A DNA stretch of 64,000 nucleotides from Pelagibacterales bacterium SAG-MED48 (GTDB lineage: Bacteria > Pseudomonadota > Alphaproteobacteria > Pelagibacterales > Pelagibacteraceae), in NCBI GenBank assembly GCA_014653375.1, contig JACWEP010000004.1, forward strand, positions 1 to 64,000. The letters run 5' to 3'. The notes beneath the pieces were generated by a model. That model worked only from the letters and a program-made list of their open reading frames with translations. It did no database searches and was not told where the DNA came from. The position numbers and the translations under genes are program-made. Below are positions 8,903 through 17,010 of the stretch, in pieces. Position 1 is the stretch's first letter. Every line of letters starts with the position of its first letter.

Positions 8903-9856
8903 ATGAAAAAAATACTAGTGACTAGAAGACTACTCAAAGATTGCGAAGATAAAGCAACGAAAACTTTTGAAGCAAAATTAAATTCTAATGATGAACTTTA
9001 TTCTCAATCAAAATTAATAGAATTAAGCCAAGGATGTGATGCAGTGCTAACATCTTTAACAGAAAAAATGGATGAAGAAACAATCAATAAATTACCTGAA
9101 ACTGTAAAAATTATTTCAAATTTTGCAGTTGGATTTGGAAATATAGATTTAGAAGCAGCAAAAAAAAGAGGAATTGCAGTTACCAATACTCCAGAAGTTT
9201 TGTCAGATGCTACAGCTGAAATTGGTATTCTTTTAATTTTAGGTGCATGTAGAAGAGCAGCTGAAGGAATTGAATCTGCAAAAGAAAGTAATTGGAAATG
9301 GTCTGCAGATTATCTAATTGGAAAGCAGTTAACTGGCACTAGACTAGGGATCCTAGGCATGGGTAGAATTGGACAAAAAATTGCAAAAATTGCAAAATCA
9401 CTTGGTATGATTATACATTATCATAATCGTTCAAAACTAAGTGAAGAGAAAGAACAGGGTGCAGTATATCATGATAATCTCAAAAGTTTATTTTCAGTTT
9501 CTGATGTTTTATCAATTTGTTGTCCTGCAACTAAAGAAACAATAAATTTAATTAATAAAGAAACAGTAGAATACTTTCCAACAGGTGCAGTAATTACTAA
9601 TGTTGCTAGAGGTGATATAGTAGATGATGAAGCTTTAATTGATGCTTTAAATAGAAGAAAAATTTATGCAGCTGGTTTAGACGTTTATAAAGGAGAGCCA
9701 AATTTAAACCCTGGGTATTTAAAGATTAAAACTGCTTTTATTTTACCACACCTTGGAAGTGCAACTAAAGACACAAGAACTGCAATGGCTAACTTAGCAA
9801 TAGATAATATTGATGAGTTTTTCAAAACAGGTAATTGCAAAAATAAAGTAAATTAA
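8903..9856 (+). CDS. NAD(P)-dependent D-2-hydroxyacid dehydrogenase, probable glyoxylate/hydroxypyruvate reductase
   Basis: A 317-residue enzyme starting at ATG 8903 (MKKILVTRRL), two bases after the glcF stop. A longer in-frame start at 8855 would sit inside glcF and add a non-homologous N-terminus. The Rossmann motif LGMGRIGQKIA is present, as is the Arg/Glu/His catalytic set (NVARGDIVDD, GEP, LPHLGSAT). Known relatives reduce glyoxylate or hydroxypyruvate. Being at the end of the glc operon, it may return glyoxylate to glycolate or work on hydroxypyruvate made by transamination of serine (inference). The exact substrate is not decidable from the sequence. Confidence 0.88.
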   Translation: MKKILVTRRLLKDCEDKATKTFEAKLNSNDELYSQSKLIELSQGCDAVLTSLTEKMDEETINKLPETVKIISNFAVGFGNIDLEAAKKRGIAVTNTPEVLSDATAEIGILLILGACRRAAEGIESAKESNWKWSADYLIGKQLTGTRLGILGMGRIGQKIAKIAKSLGMIIHYHNRSKLSEEKEQGAVYHDNLKSLFSVSDVLSICCPATKETINLINKETVEYFPTGAVITNVARGDIVDDEALIDALNRRKIYAAGLDVYKGEPNLNPGYLKIKTAFILPHLGSATKDTRTAMANLAIDNIDEFFKTGNCKNKVN

Positions 9857-9984
9857 TTCAATTTAGATCAAATTTTTCTACCTGTGATTGTACTAAAGTT
9901 AGTATGGGTCACTTTCTCTATAGACTCTAAAGTTTAATTATAATTAAAATGCCAAAGTTAATTAACTAAATGAGGAGAGAACAA
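9857..9984 (+). promoter_or_regulatory. Leader/promoter region of the TRAP binding-protein gene
   Basis: A 128-bp gap holding a perfect TATAAT (9939-9944) 40 bases before the dctP start, but no good -35 box at the right distance. The octamer CTAAAGTT occurs twice in direct orientation (9893-9900 and 9927-9934), flanking the expected -35 area, which might mark an activator or repressor site. An AGGAGAG Shine-Dalgarno (9973-9979) precedes the ATG at 9985. I see no riboswitch or tRNA here. The -10 box is visible; the rest is inference. Confidence 0.4.
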
Positions 9985-11142
9985 ATGGTTAAAAGTAAAA
10001 AATCATTGAAGGGTACAAAAACACCTTCAAGACGTAAGTTCTTCAAAGCAGCAGCAGCAACAGGTGCAGCAGCAGCAACAGCTGTAGCAATGCCCAATGT
10101 AGCTTTTGGTGCTCCATTAACTTTAAAGATGCAAGCAGCTTGGCCGTCAGGCGCTAATATCTTTTTTGAAATGGCAGGAGATTATGCAAAAATGGTTAGC
10201 GACATGTCTGGAGGAGAATTAAAAATTGATCTTCAGCCAGTTGGCGCAATTGTAAAAACTTCAGAAATTGGACAAGCAGTAAGTTCAGGTGTAGTTGATA
10301 TGGGTCACTGGGTGACTGCATATTGGTATGGTAAAAATGCTGCAGCTTCACTTTTTGGAACTGGTCCTTCATACGGAATGTCATCTCAAGAAGTTATGGG
10401 ATGGATGGAGTATGGTGGAGGAAGAGCATTATACGAGGAAGCAGTAAAAAGTGTAGGATTTAACTATACTGGTTTCTTCCATATGCCTATGCCAGCTCAA
10501 CCATTTGGTTGGTTTAAAAAGAATGTAACTAAAGTATCTGATGTTAAAGGTATGAAGTATAGAACAGTTGGTCTAGCGACTAACGTTTTAACTGCTATGG
10601 GAATGGTCGTAAGACAATTACCAGGTGGTGAAATTCAACCAGCTATGAAAACTGGTTTGATTGATGCTGCAGAGTTTAACAACCCTACATCAGACTCACA
10701 GTTTGGAATGCAAGACGTCTCTAAACACTATCACTTAGGAAGTTTCCACCAATCTCAGGAAATGTTCGAAATTCCTATGAACACTAAGAGACTAAATAGC
10801 CTTTCACCAGCTCATCAAGCTATCTTGAAGAATGCTGCTTATGCTGCAAACTCAGATAACTACTTCAAGGCACTAGTTAGATATTCTGCTGACTTAGCTA
10901 AATTGATGAACGAGCATAAGGTTAATGTTTACCAAACATCTGATGCTATCCTAGCAGAACAGTTAAAAGGTTGGGATAAAATCGTTGCTGAGTTCTCAGG
11001 AAAAGATGCTTTCTTTAAGAAAGTTATCGACTCACAAAAAGCATATGCTAAGAGAACAATGAAGTATCTGTTGATGAATCAACCGAACTACAAATTAGCT
11101 TATGAAAATGAGTTTGGTCCAATCGGAAAAGTTAAAATTTAA
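9985..11142 (+). CDS. dctP: TRAP transporter substrate-binding protein DctP (TakP-like), Tat-exported
   Basis: A 385-residue periplasmic binding protein starting at ATG 9985, set by the AGGAGAG site 5-6 bases upstream; the ATG at 9970 overlaps that site. Residues 15-20 (SRRKFF) form a twin-arginine motif followed by an Ala-rich hydrophobic stretch and a cleavage site near AFG-AP, so export is through Tat. The body has the DctP signatures MKYRTVG and the PGGEIQPAMKTGLIDAAEF segment. That segment resembles the TakP subgroup, known to bind 2-oxoacids. Its codon use is richer in TTC, AAC, TAC and ATC than neighbours, suggesting very high expression. A terminator follows, before the two membrane subunits. 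Ligand is inferred only: possibly 2-oxo- or hydroxy-acids given the neighbouring oxidases. Confidence 0.9.
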   Translation: MVKSKKSLKGTKTPSRRKFFKAAAATGAAAATAVAMPNVAFGAPLTLKMQAAWPSGANIFFEMAGDYAKMVSDMSGGELKIDLQPVGAIVKTSEIGQAVSSGVVDMGHWVTAYWYGKNAAASLFGTGPSYGMSSQEVMGWMEYGGGRALYEEAVKSVGFNYTGFFHMPMPAQPFGWFKKNVTKVSDVKGMKYRTVGLATNVLTAMGMVVRQLPGGEIQPAMKTGLIDAAEFNNPTSDSQFGMQDVSKHYHLGSFHQSQEMFEIPMNTKRLNSLSPAHQAILKNAAYAANSDNYFKALVRYSADLAKLMNEHKVNVYQTSDAILAEQLKGWDKIVAEFSGKDAFFKKVIDSQKAYAKRTMKYLLMNQPNYKLAYENEFGPIGKVKI

Positions 11143-11160
11143 TTAACTTTAGATAAATTT

Positions 11161-11193
11161 AAAAAGAGGGGGTTGAAAAACCCCCTTTTTTTT
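11161..11193 (+). terminator. Rho-independent terminator after dctP
   Basis: A G5/C5 stem (11168-11172 with 11181-11185) and an 8-base loop, preceded by A5 and followed by T8. The A and T tracts extend the stem. It lies 19 bp past the dctP stop and ahead of dctQ. It should reduce read-through, giving more binding protein than membrane subunits. Confidence 0.9.
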
Positions 11194-11216
11194 GTTTCAA
11201 TTTAATATAATTCTTT

Positions 11217-11804
11217 ATGATGAAATCATTCATTAAATTTGCAGATACCCTAAGTACTTCTATGGGAAAAGCTTTTTCTTGGTGTATCGTTATTTTAATG
11301 GGTGGAACTGTTTATGAAGTTGTAATGGCTTATGCTTTTAATAAGCCAACATTATGGAATTTTGATTTTAGTATGCAGATGTATGGTGCAATACTTATGA
11401 TGTCAGGTGCTTATTGTTTAGCAACAGAAGCTCATGTAAGAGGTGATGTTATTTACAGATTATTTAAACCTAGAACACAAGCATGGTTAGATTTAGTGCT
11501 TTATTTTATTTTCTTTTTTCCTGGCGTTGTAGCTTTAGCATTTTATGGATATGAGTACGCAGCTCTTGCATGGAAAATAAAGGAAACTAGCTGGAGTAGT
11601 CCAGCTCAAATACAAATTTACATGGTTAAATCTATGATACCAGCTGCAGGAGTTTTATTAATTATTCAAGGGATCAGTGAAGTCTTTAGATCTATTATAT
11701 GTATTAAAGAAGGTGAGTGGCCTGCTAGAATGGTTGTTGCAGAAGAGACAGAAAAAATTTTAATGAAAAAAGCTGAGAGTGAGGATCAAAAAGATGCTGT
11801 TTAG
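11217..11804 (+). CDS. dctQ: TRAP transporter small permease subunit DctQ
   Basis: A 195-residue inner-membrane protein with four predicted hydrophobic helices (around residues 18-35, 55-75, 95-115 and 140-160). It contains the EAHVRGDVIY segment typical of DctQ, where the HVRVD-type motif follows the second helix. Known DctQ subunits pair with DctM to form the sodium-driven translocator that accepts substrate from DctP. It is separated from dctP by a terminator and overlaps dctM by 11 bp. ATG codons at 11217 and 11220 are both possible starts. Confidence 0.9.
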   Translation: MMKSFIKFADTLSTSMGKAFSWCIVILMGGTVYEVVMAYAFNKPTLWNFDFSMQMYGAILMMSGAYCLATEAHVRGDVIYRLFKPRTQAWLDLVLYFIFFFPGVVALAFYGYEYAALAWKIKETSWSSPAQIQIYMVKSMIPAAGVLLIIQGISEVFRSIICIKEGEWPARMVVAEETEKILMKKAESEDQKDAV

Positions 11805-13155
11805 TCTTACAAACCCTGAAGTAGCCATTTTAATGATGGGCCTATTTTTATTTGCAGTGCTTTTAGGATTCCCAATTGCATTCACTTTGATGGCAATGGG
11901 AATAGCTTTCGGTTACTACGCTTACTACGATCCTACAATGATGGAACACCTATTTGATAATAGGATATTTCAATTGTTTGTTCAAAATACATACACAGTT
12001 ATGGACAATAATGTCCTCACGGCAGTGCCCTTATTTTTATTTATGGGTTACCTTGTTGAAAGAGCTGGGATAGTTGCAAAATTATTTTTTGCTATAAGAT
12101 TAGCAGCACATAGACTTCCAGCATCGATGGCAGTCGCTGCCTTGATTACTTGTACTTTATTTTCAACAGCAACTGGGATTATAGGTGCAGTTGTAACTTT
12201 GATGGGATTACTTGCTTGGCCGGCAATGGTTAAAGCTGGTTATGATAAAAAATTTGCATCAGGTGTAATTTGTGCAGGTGGATGTTTAGGAATTTTGATA
12301 CCACCGAGCATTATGTTAATTGTGTATTCAGTTATCGCACAATTATCACCATTAAGATTATTTGCTGCAGCAATTTTTCCAGGTTTATTGCTAGCTGGTT
12401 TGTATATTGGTTATGCAGTTTTTAGAGCTTGGATGGATCCATCAATTGCTCCCAGACCTAAAGCAGAAGATGTGCCTCCACGCTCAGAGATTCTAAAAGA
12501 AGTATTAGTTTCATTTGTACCACTTTTTGGATTGATAATGTTAGTGCTTGGAACAATTTTAGCAGGAATAGCAACTCCAGCAGAGGCAGCAGCAGCAGGT
12601 GCCTTTGGAGCAATACTTTTATCTTGGTTTTATAAAACTCTTAAATGGCAAAGTTTTAAAGAGTCCGTTTTTTTAACAGCAAAAACTACAGCTATGATTA
12701 TGTGGTTGTTCATTGGTTCTTGGACTTTTTCATCTGTATTTTCATATTTAGGTGGTCACGAGGTATTTGAGCATTTCTTTACATCAATAAATATAACTAC
12801 TTGGCAATTTTTAATAATTACACAAATAATAATTTTTCTTTTAGGATGGCCTTTGGAATGGACTGAAATTTTAATTATTTTTGTTCCAATATTTTTACCA
12901 TTATTAGAAGTATTTGATGTTAACCCATATTTCTTTGCAATGCTGATTGCTCTGAATTTACAAACATCTTTTTTAACACCACCCATGGCAATGTCCGCTT
13001 ATTATCTAAAAGGTGTTCAAAAAAATAATGTTGAATTAATGCAGATATTTGCAGGCATAATGCCATTTTTAGGCATCGTGATTTTTGCAATGTTTTTAAT
13101 GTACATGTTCCCAGGAATTGCATTATGGTTACCTGATACATTATTTGCAGATTAA
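11794..13155 (+). CDS. dctM: TRAP transporter large permease subunit DctM
   Basis: A 453-residue protein with about 12 hydrophobic segments and DctM features such as the LLGFPIAFTLM start, the ATGIIGAVVTLMG segment, the GCLGILIPPSIMLIVY block and the second inverted-repeat loop LNLQTSFLTPPMAMSAYYLKG. It is the ion-coupled transport channel of the TRAP system. The start is taken as ATG 11794 with an AGTGAGGA site 8 bases upstream; an in-frame GTG at 11779 would add five residues. It overlaps dctQ by 11 bp. The amidase gene follows after 9 bp and may belong to the same transcript. Confidence 0.92.
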   Translation: MLFSLTNPEVAILMMGLFLFAVLLGFPIAFTLMAMGIAFGYYAYYDPTMMEHLFDNRIFQLFVQNTYTVMDNNVLTAVPLFLFMGYLVERAGIVAKLFFAIRLAAHRLPASMAVAALITCTLFSTATGIIGAVVTLMGLLAWPAMVKAGYDKKFASGVICAGGCLGILIPPSIMLIVYSVIAQLSPLRLFAAAIFPGLLLAGLYIGYAVFRAWMDPSIAPRPKAEDVPPRSEILKEVLVSFVPLFGLIMLVLGTILAGIATPAEAAAAGAFGAILLSWFYKTLKWQSFKESVFLTAKTTAMIMWLFIGSWTFSSVFSYLGGHEVFEHFFTSINITTWQFLIITQIIIFLLGWPLEWTEILIIFVPIFLPLLEVFDVNPYFFAMLIALNLQTSFLTPPMAMSAYYLKGVQKNNVELMQIFAGIMPFLGIVIFAMFLMYMFPGIALWLPDTLFAD

Positions 13156-13164
13156 ACAAAAAAA

Positions 13165-14493
13165 ATGACAGATATATTTTTGTTAAAAGTTGAAGAGATA
13201 GTATCTAAGATAAAAGATGCTCAGCTTACATCGGTTGAAGTTTGTCAAAAATATATAGAAAGAATAATTAAGTTTGAAAAAGAGGTAAAAGCCTGGGCAC
13301 ACTTTGATAAAAAACTTTTGTTAGAAAAAGCAAAAGAAGCAGATGAATATAGGAGATCTGGAAAACCAACAGGTCCACTGCATGGAATTCCAATAGCTCT
13401 TAAAGATATTATAGGTACAGTTGACATGCCGACTGAATGCGGAACACCAATTAGAAAAGGTAAATCTTATTCTCAAAATGCTGAAATAGTAGATTTACTT
13501 TTATCTGCAGGAGCAATTGTAATGGGTAAAACAGCAACCTCAGAGCTTGCCTATTTAGGCCCATCAAAAACTAAAAATCCTCATGATCAAGCAAGAACCC
13601 CAGGAGGTTCATCTAGTGGTTCAGCAGCATCTGTTGGATCTTTTATGGCACCGCTATCAATTGGTTCTCAAACGGGGGGATCAGTAATAAGACCAGCATC
13701 TTATTGTGGAGTTGTTGGATATAAACCAACATATGGATTAATTTCTCGTAATGGTGTTTTAAAAACTTCTGAAAAATTAGATCACATAGGAGTATTTGGT
13801 AGATCGGTAGAAGATGTTGCTTTATTAGCCAAGGTTTTGATTAGAAAAGATAATTATGATTTAGCAACAGTACATTATTCAACAGAGGATATGTTAAATG
13901 AAACAAAAAAAGGACCTTTGTTTGAACCTAAATTCATTTTTTATAAAACTGATCATTGGAAAATAATTGATAAAAAATCTAGAGATGCTTTTGAATATTT
14001 TATTAAATCATTTAAAAAAAATATTGAAATTTTTGATACCCCTTCATACTTCAAAGATATTCATAAATATCATCAAATAATTCATGAAACTGATTTAGCT
14101 AATAATTTTGGTATCTATTACAAAAAATATAAAAAGAAATTATCTAAATTTATGCAAGATGCTATCATAAAAGGTAACAAGCATTCAGCCAAAGATTATG
14201 CAGAAGCCATAGATTTCATGAAGAGAAGTTATGATTCATATGAAGAAGTATTTGAAGATTACCATGGTGTTTTGACACCTTCTAGCCCGGGTGTTGCCCC
14301 AAAAGGTTTAAAAAGCACAGGTACTGCAGAATTTAATAAAGTTTGGTCATATCTTGGAACTCCCTGCATTTCACTTCCTCTTTTACAGGGTGAAAATAAC
14401 ATGCCTTTAGGCGTTCAATTAATTGGTGCTCGTTATGATGACCATAGATTTTTAGGTGTTGCCAATTGGCTAGAAAAGGAATGTAATAAATAA
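13165..14493 (+). CDS. Amidase-signature family hydrolase
   Basis: A 442-residue amidase-signature enzyme. The Ser-cisSer-Lys triad can be read as Lys80 (IALKDIIGT), Ser149 (PGGSSSGS) and Ser173 (QTGGSVIRPA). The family hydrolyses amides, or acts as GatA in the tRNA amidotransferase. Isolation from gatB/gatC and the C-terminal sequence argue against GatA. It is placed directly after dctM with a 9-bp gap, which suggests that it acts on a compound imported by the TRAP transporter, for example an amide whose acid product is catabolised (inference). No signal peptide is seen, so it is cytoplasmic. Its substrate is unknown. Confidence 0.85.
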   Translation: MTDIFLLKVEEIVSKIKDAQLTSVEVCQKYIERIIKFEKEVKAWAHFDKKLLLEKAKEADEYRRSGKPTGPLHGIPIALKDIIGTVDMPTECGTPIRKGKSYSQNAEIVDLLLSAGAIVMGKTATSELAYLGPSKTKNPHDQARTPGGSSSGSAASVGSFMAPLSIGSQTGGSVIRPASYCGVVGYKPTYGLISRNGVLKTSEKLDHIGVFGRSVEDVALLAKVLIRKDNYDLATVHYSTEDMLNETKKGPLFEPKFIFYKTDHWKIIDKKSRDAFEYFIKSFKKNIEIFDTPSYFKDIHKYHQIIHETDLANNFGIYYKKYKKKLSKFMQDAIIKGNKHSAKDYAEAIDFMKRSYDSYEEVFEDYHGVLTPSSPGVAPKGLKSTGTAEFNKVWSYLGTPCISLPLLQGENNMPLGVQLIGARYDDHRFLGVANWLEKECNK

Positions 14494-14494
14494 A

Positions 14495-14674
14495 ATGAAA
14501 ATATTTACAACTTTACTTGGGTCAATACTCGCAGCCTCTTTTTTAATTGGTTTAGCAACTACCTTAACAAGATCATCAATGATAGGTTTTTTTGATGTAT
14601 TGCCGGTTTATATTTTAATGGCTATTGCAATTTTTATGATGGTCTATGAAGCCTTCTTTGATAAAAAAAAATAG
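14495..14674 (+). CDS. Small membrane protein of unknown function (59 residues)
   Basis: An ORF of 59 codons starting at ATG 14495 (MKIFTTLLGS), one base after the amidase stop, and ending in a Lys-rich tail (FFDKKK). Two hydrophobic segments (residues 4-21 and 37-52) separated by a short polar turn with Arg26 predict a two-helix inner-membrane hairpin. I do not recognise a family. Tight packing between the amidase and the EamA gene, an ordinary codon pattern and a clean ATG make it likely to be a real gene. It could be an accessory subunit of a neighbouring transporter, but nothing in the sequence proves this. Confidence 0.65.
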   Translation: MKIFTTLLGSILAASFLIGLATTLTRSSMIGFFDVLPVYILMAIAIFMMVYEAFFDKKK

Positions 14675-14691
14675 TTTTTAATTAAAAAAAG

Positions 14692-15582
14692 TTGCCCAAT
14701 AAAAAGAATAATTTTCTAGCTTTTTCACTTTTATTTATCCAGCCAATTTTTATGGCATCTAATTTAGTAGTTGCTAGGGGTGGAGTTGAGTTTGTTCCTC
14801 CTATTGCATTAGCATTTTGGAGATGGACAGTAGTATTTATAATTCTATTACCATTTATATATTTTTCTTTAAAAAAAAATTCTAAAATCATTAAAAACGA
14901 ATATAAGAAATTATTTTTTCTAGGAGCAATGGGATGTGGCGTCTGTGGAGCATTTCCATTTTTAGCTGGTCAAACCACTACAGTCGCTAATATGGGAATT
15001 ATTTATACATCTTCACCTATATTTATAATCTTAATTTCAAGTATTTTTTTTAGAGAAAAAATTAATTTTATCAAAATAATTGGTTTGACTTCTTGTCTAA
15101 TAGGAGTGTTTTCAATTATTATAAAGGGTGATTTAAATCTATTAATTAGTTTAAAATTTACAATTGGTGATTTATGGATGTTGGCATCAGCGATTGGCTG
15201 GGCCCTGTACTCTATATATTTATTTTATTGGAAAACTAAACTCCCAATAATTCAAAGATTTGCTTTGATTGCTTTTTTTGGAGCAGTAAGTTTGTTTCCT
15301 TTTTATATTATTGAAGAATTTATGTTTCAAAAAACTACGTTTTCGTCAGAATTTTTTTCATGGGTAATTTTTGCAGCTGTATCTCCAGGTATTATTGCAT
15401 TTCTTCTCTATGCTAAAACTCAAGAAAAACTTGGTGCTTCTTTAACGGGCTTTACTCTATATATATTTACAGTTTACGCCGCAATTTATGGGTTTTTGTT
15501 ATTTGATGAGAAATTAGAAATTTATCATTACATTGGAACAATATTAGTATTTTTTGGCGTATATTTAGCTAAAAAAAAATGA
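14692..15582 (+). CDS. EamA/DMT-superfamily permease
   Basis: A 296-residue membrane protein with about ten hydrophobic helices arranged as two EamA repeats (residues 1-140 and 150-296). The first repeat contains the ARGGVEFVPPIALAFWRW segment typical of drug/metabolite transporters. The start is probably TTG 14692 (MPNKKNNF), because the first helix begins right after it and the next ATG (14752) lies within that helix. Known relatives export amino acids or other metabolites, or take up solutes; the substrate is not predictable. It overlaps the following hydrolase gene by 4 bp. Confidence 0.85.
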   Translation: MPNKKNNFLAFSLLFIQPIFMASNLVVARGGVEFVPPIALAFWRWTVVFIILLPFIYFSLKKNSKIIKNEYKKLFFLGAMGCGVCGAFPFLAGQTTTVANMGIIYTSSPIFIILISSIFFREKINFIKIIGLTSCLIGVFSIIIKGDLNLLISLKFTIGDLWMLASAIGWALYSIYLFYWKTKLPIIQRFALIAFFGAVSLFPFYIIEEFMFQKTTFSSEFFSWVIFAAVSPGIIAFLLYAKTQEKLGASLTGFTLYIFTVYAAIYGFLLFDEKLEIYHYIGTILVFFGVYLAKKK

Positions 15583-16397
15583 AAATAAAACGTAGGAATT
15601 TTTTTTTGGAAATTATTATTGGAATATTAGTCGTTTATACTTCAGTATTAATTATATTATTTATATTTCAGCGAAATTTAATGTATCACCCTCAAGAAAA
15701 CAATTATTTTGGTGATAAATTAGAAGTAAAAGTTCAAAAAGTTCAAATCAAAACATCTGATAATCTAAATCTATTAGGTTGGTTCCATAAGAAAGATCTA
15801 AAAAAATTTAAAACAATTGTTTATTTTCATGGAAATGCAGGAAATCTTGAAAATAGAATTCATAAATTAAATCATTTTAAAGAAATGGATGTAAATTTTT
15901 TAATTATTTCTTGGAGGGGTTTTAGTGGAAACTCTGGTAAACCCTCTGAACAAGGGCTCTATAAAGATGGCAAAAGTGCAATTGATTGGTTAAAAAAAAT
16001 GGGCTTAGTTGAGAAAGATATTATTCTTTATGGAGAGTCGCTTGGTACAGGTATTGCAACAGAGATATCTCAAAATAATAATTTTGCGGGGTTAGTGCTT
16101 GAAACACCTTTTACGTCAATGATAGAAGCTGCAAAAAATTTTTATCCATATATTCCTGTATCATTGTTGCTCAAGGATAAATACGACAATCATAATAAGA
16201 TTAAGAATATTAATATACCAGTGTTGGTTATGCATGGTGAGGTTGATCAGATCGTTCCTTTTTGGATGGGTCAAAAAATTTACGAAATGGCTAATCAACC
16301 TAAGTATTCTTATTTTACAAAATCTGACGATCATATGATGGTATATGATGAAAAGCTTGTATTGGCGTTGAAGAAATTCATTGAAAGTTTAAATTAA
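15579..16397 (+). CDS. Membrane-anchored alpha/beta hydrolase (BEM46/YfhR-like)
   Basis: A 272-residue protein with an N-terminal transmembrane helix (residues 9-30) and an alpha/beta-hydrolase domain. FHGNAGN forms the oxyanion-hole region. The nucleophile elbow is GESLG (Ser154), and the acid and base are Asp223 (GEVDQIVP) and His252 (SDDHMMV). This arrangement matches the BEM46/YfhR group of eukaryotic and bacterial hydrolases, whose substrates are mostly undefined. The start overlaps the permease stop by 4 bp, so the pair is likely co-expressed. The catalytic domain faces either the periplasm or the cytoplasm; topology is not clear from the flanking charges. Confidence 0.8.
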   Translation: MKIKRRNFFLEIIIGILVVYTSVLIILFIFQRNLMYHPQENNYFGDKLEVKVQKVQIKTSDNLNLLGWFHKKDLKKFKTIVYFHGNAGNLENRIHKLNHFKEMDVNFLIISWRGFSGNSGKPSEQGLYKDGKSAIDWLKKMGLVEKDIILYGESLGTGIATEISQNNNFAGLVLETPFTSMIEAAKNFYPYIPVSLLLKDKYDNHNKIKNINIPVLVMHGEVDQIVPFWMGQKIYEMANQPKYSYFTKSDDHMMVYDEKLVLALKKFIESLN

Positions 16398-16446
16398 GCC
16401 ACATTCTAAACAAATATAGTACAAAGTTTTTTAGGATTAATTAGAG

Positions 16447-17010
16447 GTGAAAAAAATACTTCTTTTAATTATTATATTGTTATCCTTTGAAAATTTTGTA
16501 TTTGCTCAAGATAATAAGTCTTTGGTTGATAATTTATTTCACATTGATCAAATGAATTCACATAATAAAAATTTTGCTCTCTATTTTAAGACAAGAGATA
16601 AAGCAATCTTAGCAAGAGGTGAAAATAGTAATTATATTAATGATTTTCCAAAAGATCTTTATATATATAACTATAAAACAAAAAACTCTTCTCCTTTAAT
16701 TTCTTATGAATGGTTTCCAACTAGAGCAAAATATTTTCTTGAAGAATATGACTTTCCAGTTTTTCCTGATGACTTTGCTTATTATCTTTTAAGGGATAAT
16801 AAAACATTAGTTATGATAAGTGCTGTTAAAAGTTTAAATGCTAACTTTAAATTTGATATTGATAAAAAAAAATTAGAACTTTATCCAAAAAATGGAAAAT
16901 TTGATTTTATAATCTCTTCAATAGCTAAAAATTGTGGGCATGATGCTTTTAAAGAGAATTATAAATGTACTTTCTATAAGCCTTTAATATCAAGCACTTT
17001 AATCAATTAA
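16447..17010 (+). CDS. Secreted protein of unknown function
   Basis: A 187-residue protein starting with GTG 16447 after a TTAGAG sequence. The start is supported by a clear signal peptide (residues 1-20, MKKILLLIIILLSF, cleavage near VFA-QD); the next Met is at residue 36. The mature part is polar, rich in Asn, Lys, Tyr and Phe, with two Cys near the C-terminus (CGHDAFKENYKC) that could form a disulfide in the periplasm. I do not recognise a domain. It converges on ftsY, and its last 8 coding bases overlap the ftsY 3' end. It may be a SAR11-specific periplasmic protein. Confidence 0.7.
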   Translation: MKKILLLIIILLSFENFVFAQDNKSLVDNLFHIDQMNSHNKNFALYFKTRDKAILARGENSNYINDFPKDLYIYNYKTKNSSPLISYEWFPTRAKYFLEEYDFPVFPDDFAYYLLRDNKTLVMISAVKSLNANFKFDIDKKKLELYPKNGKFDFIISSIAKNCGHDAFKENYKCTFYKPLISSTLIN

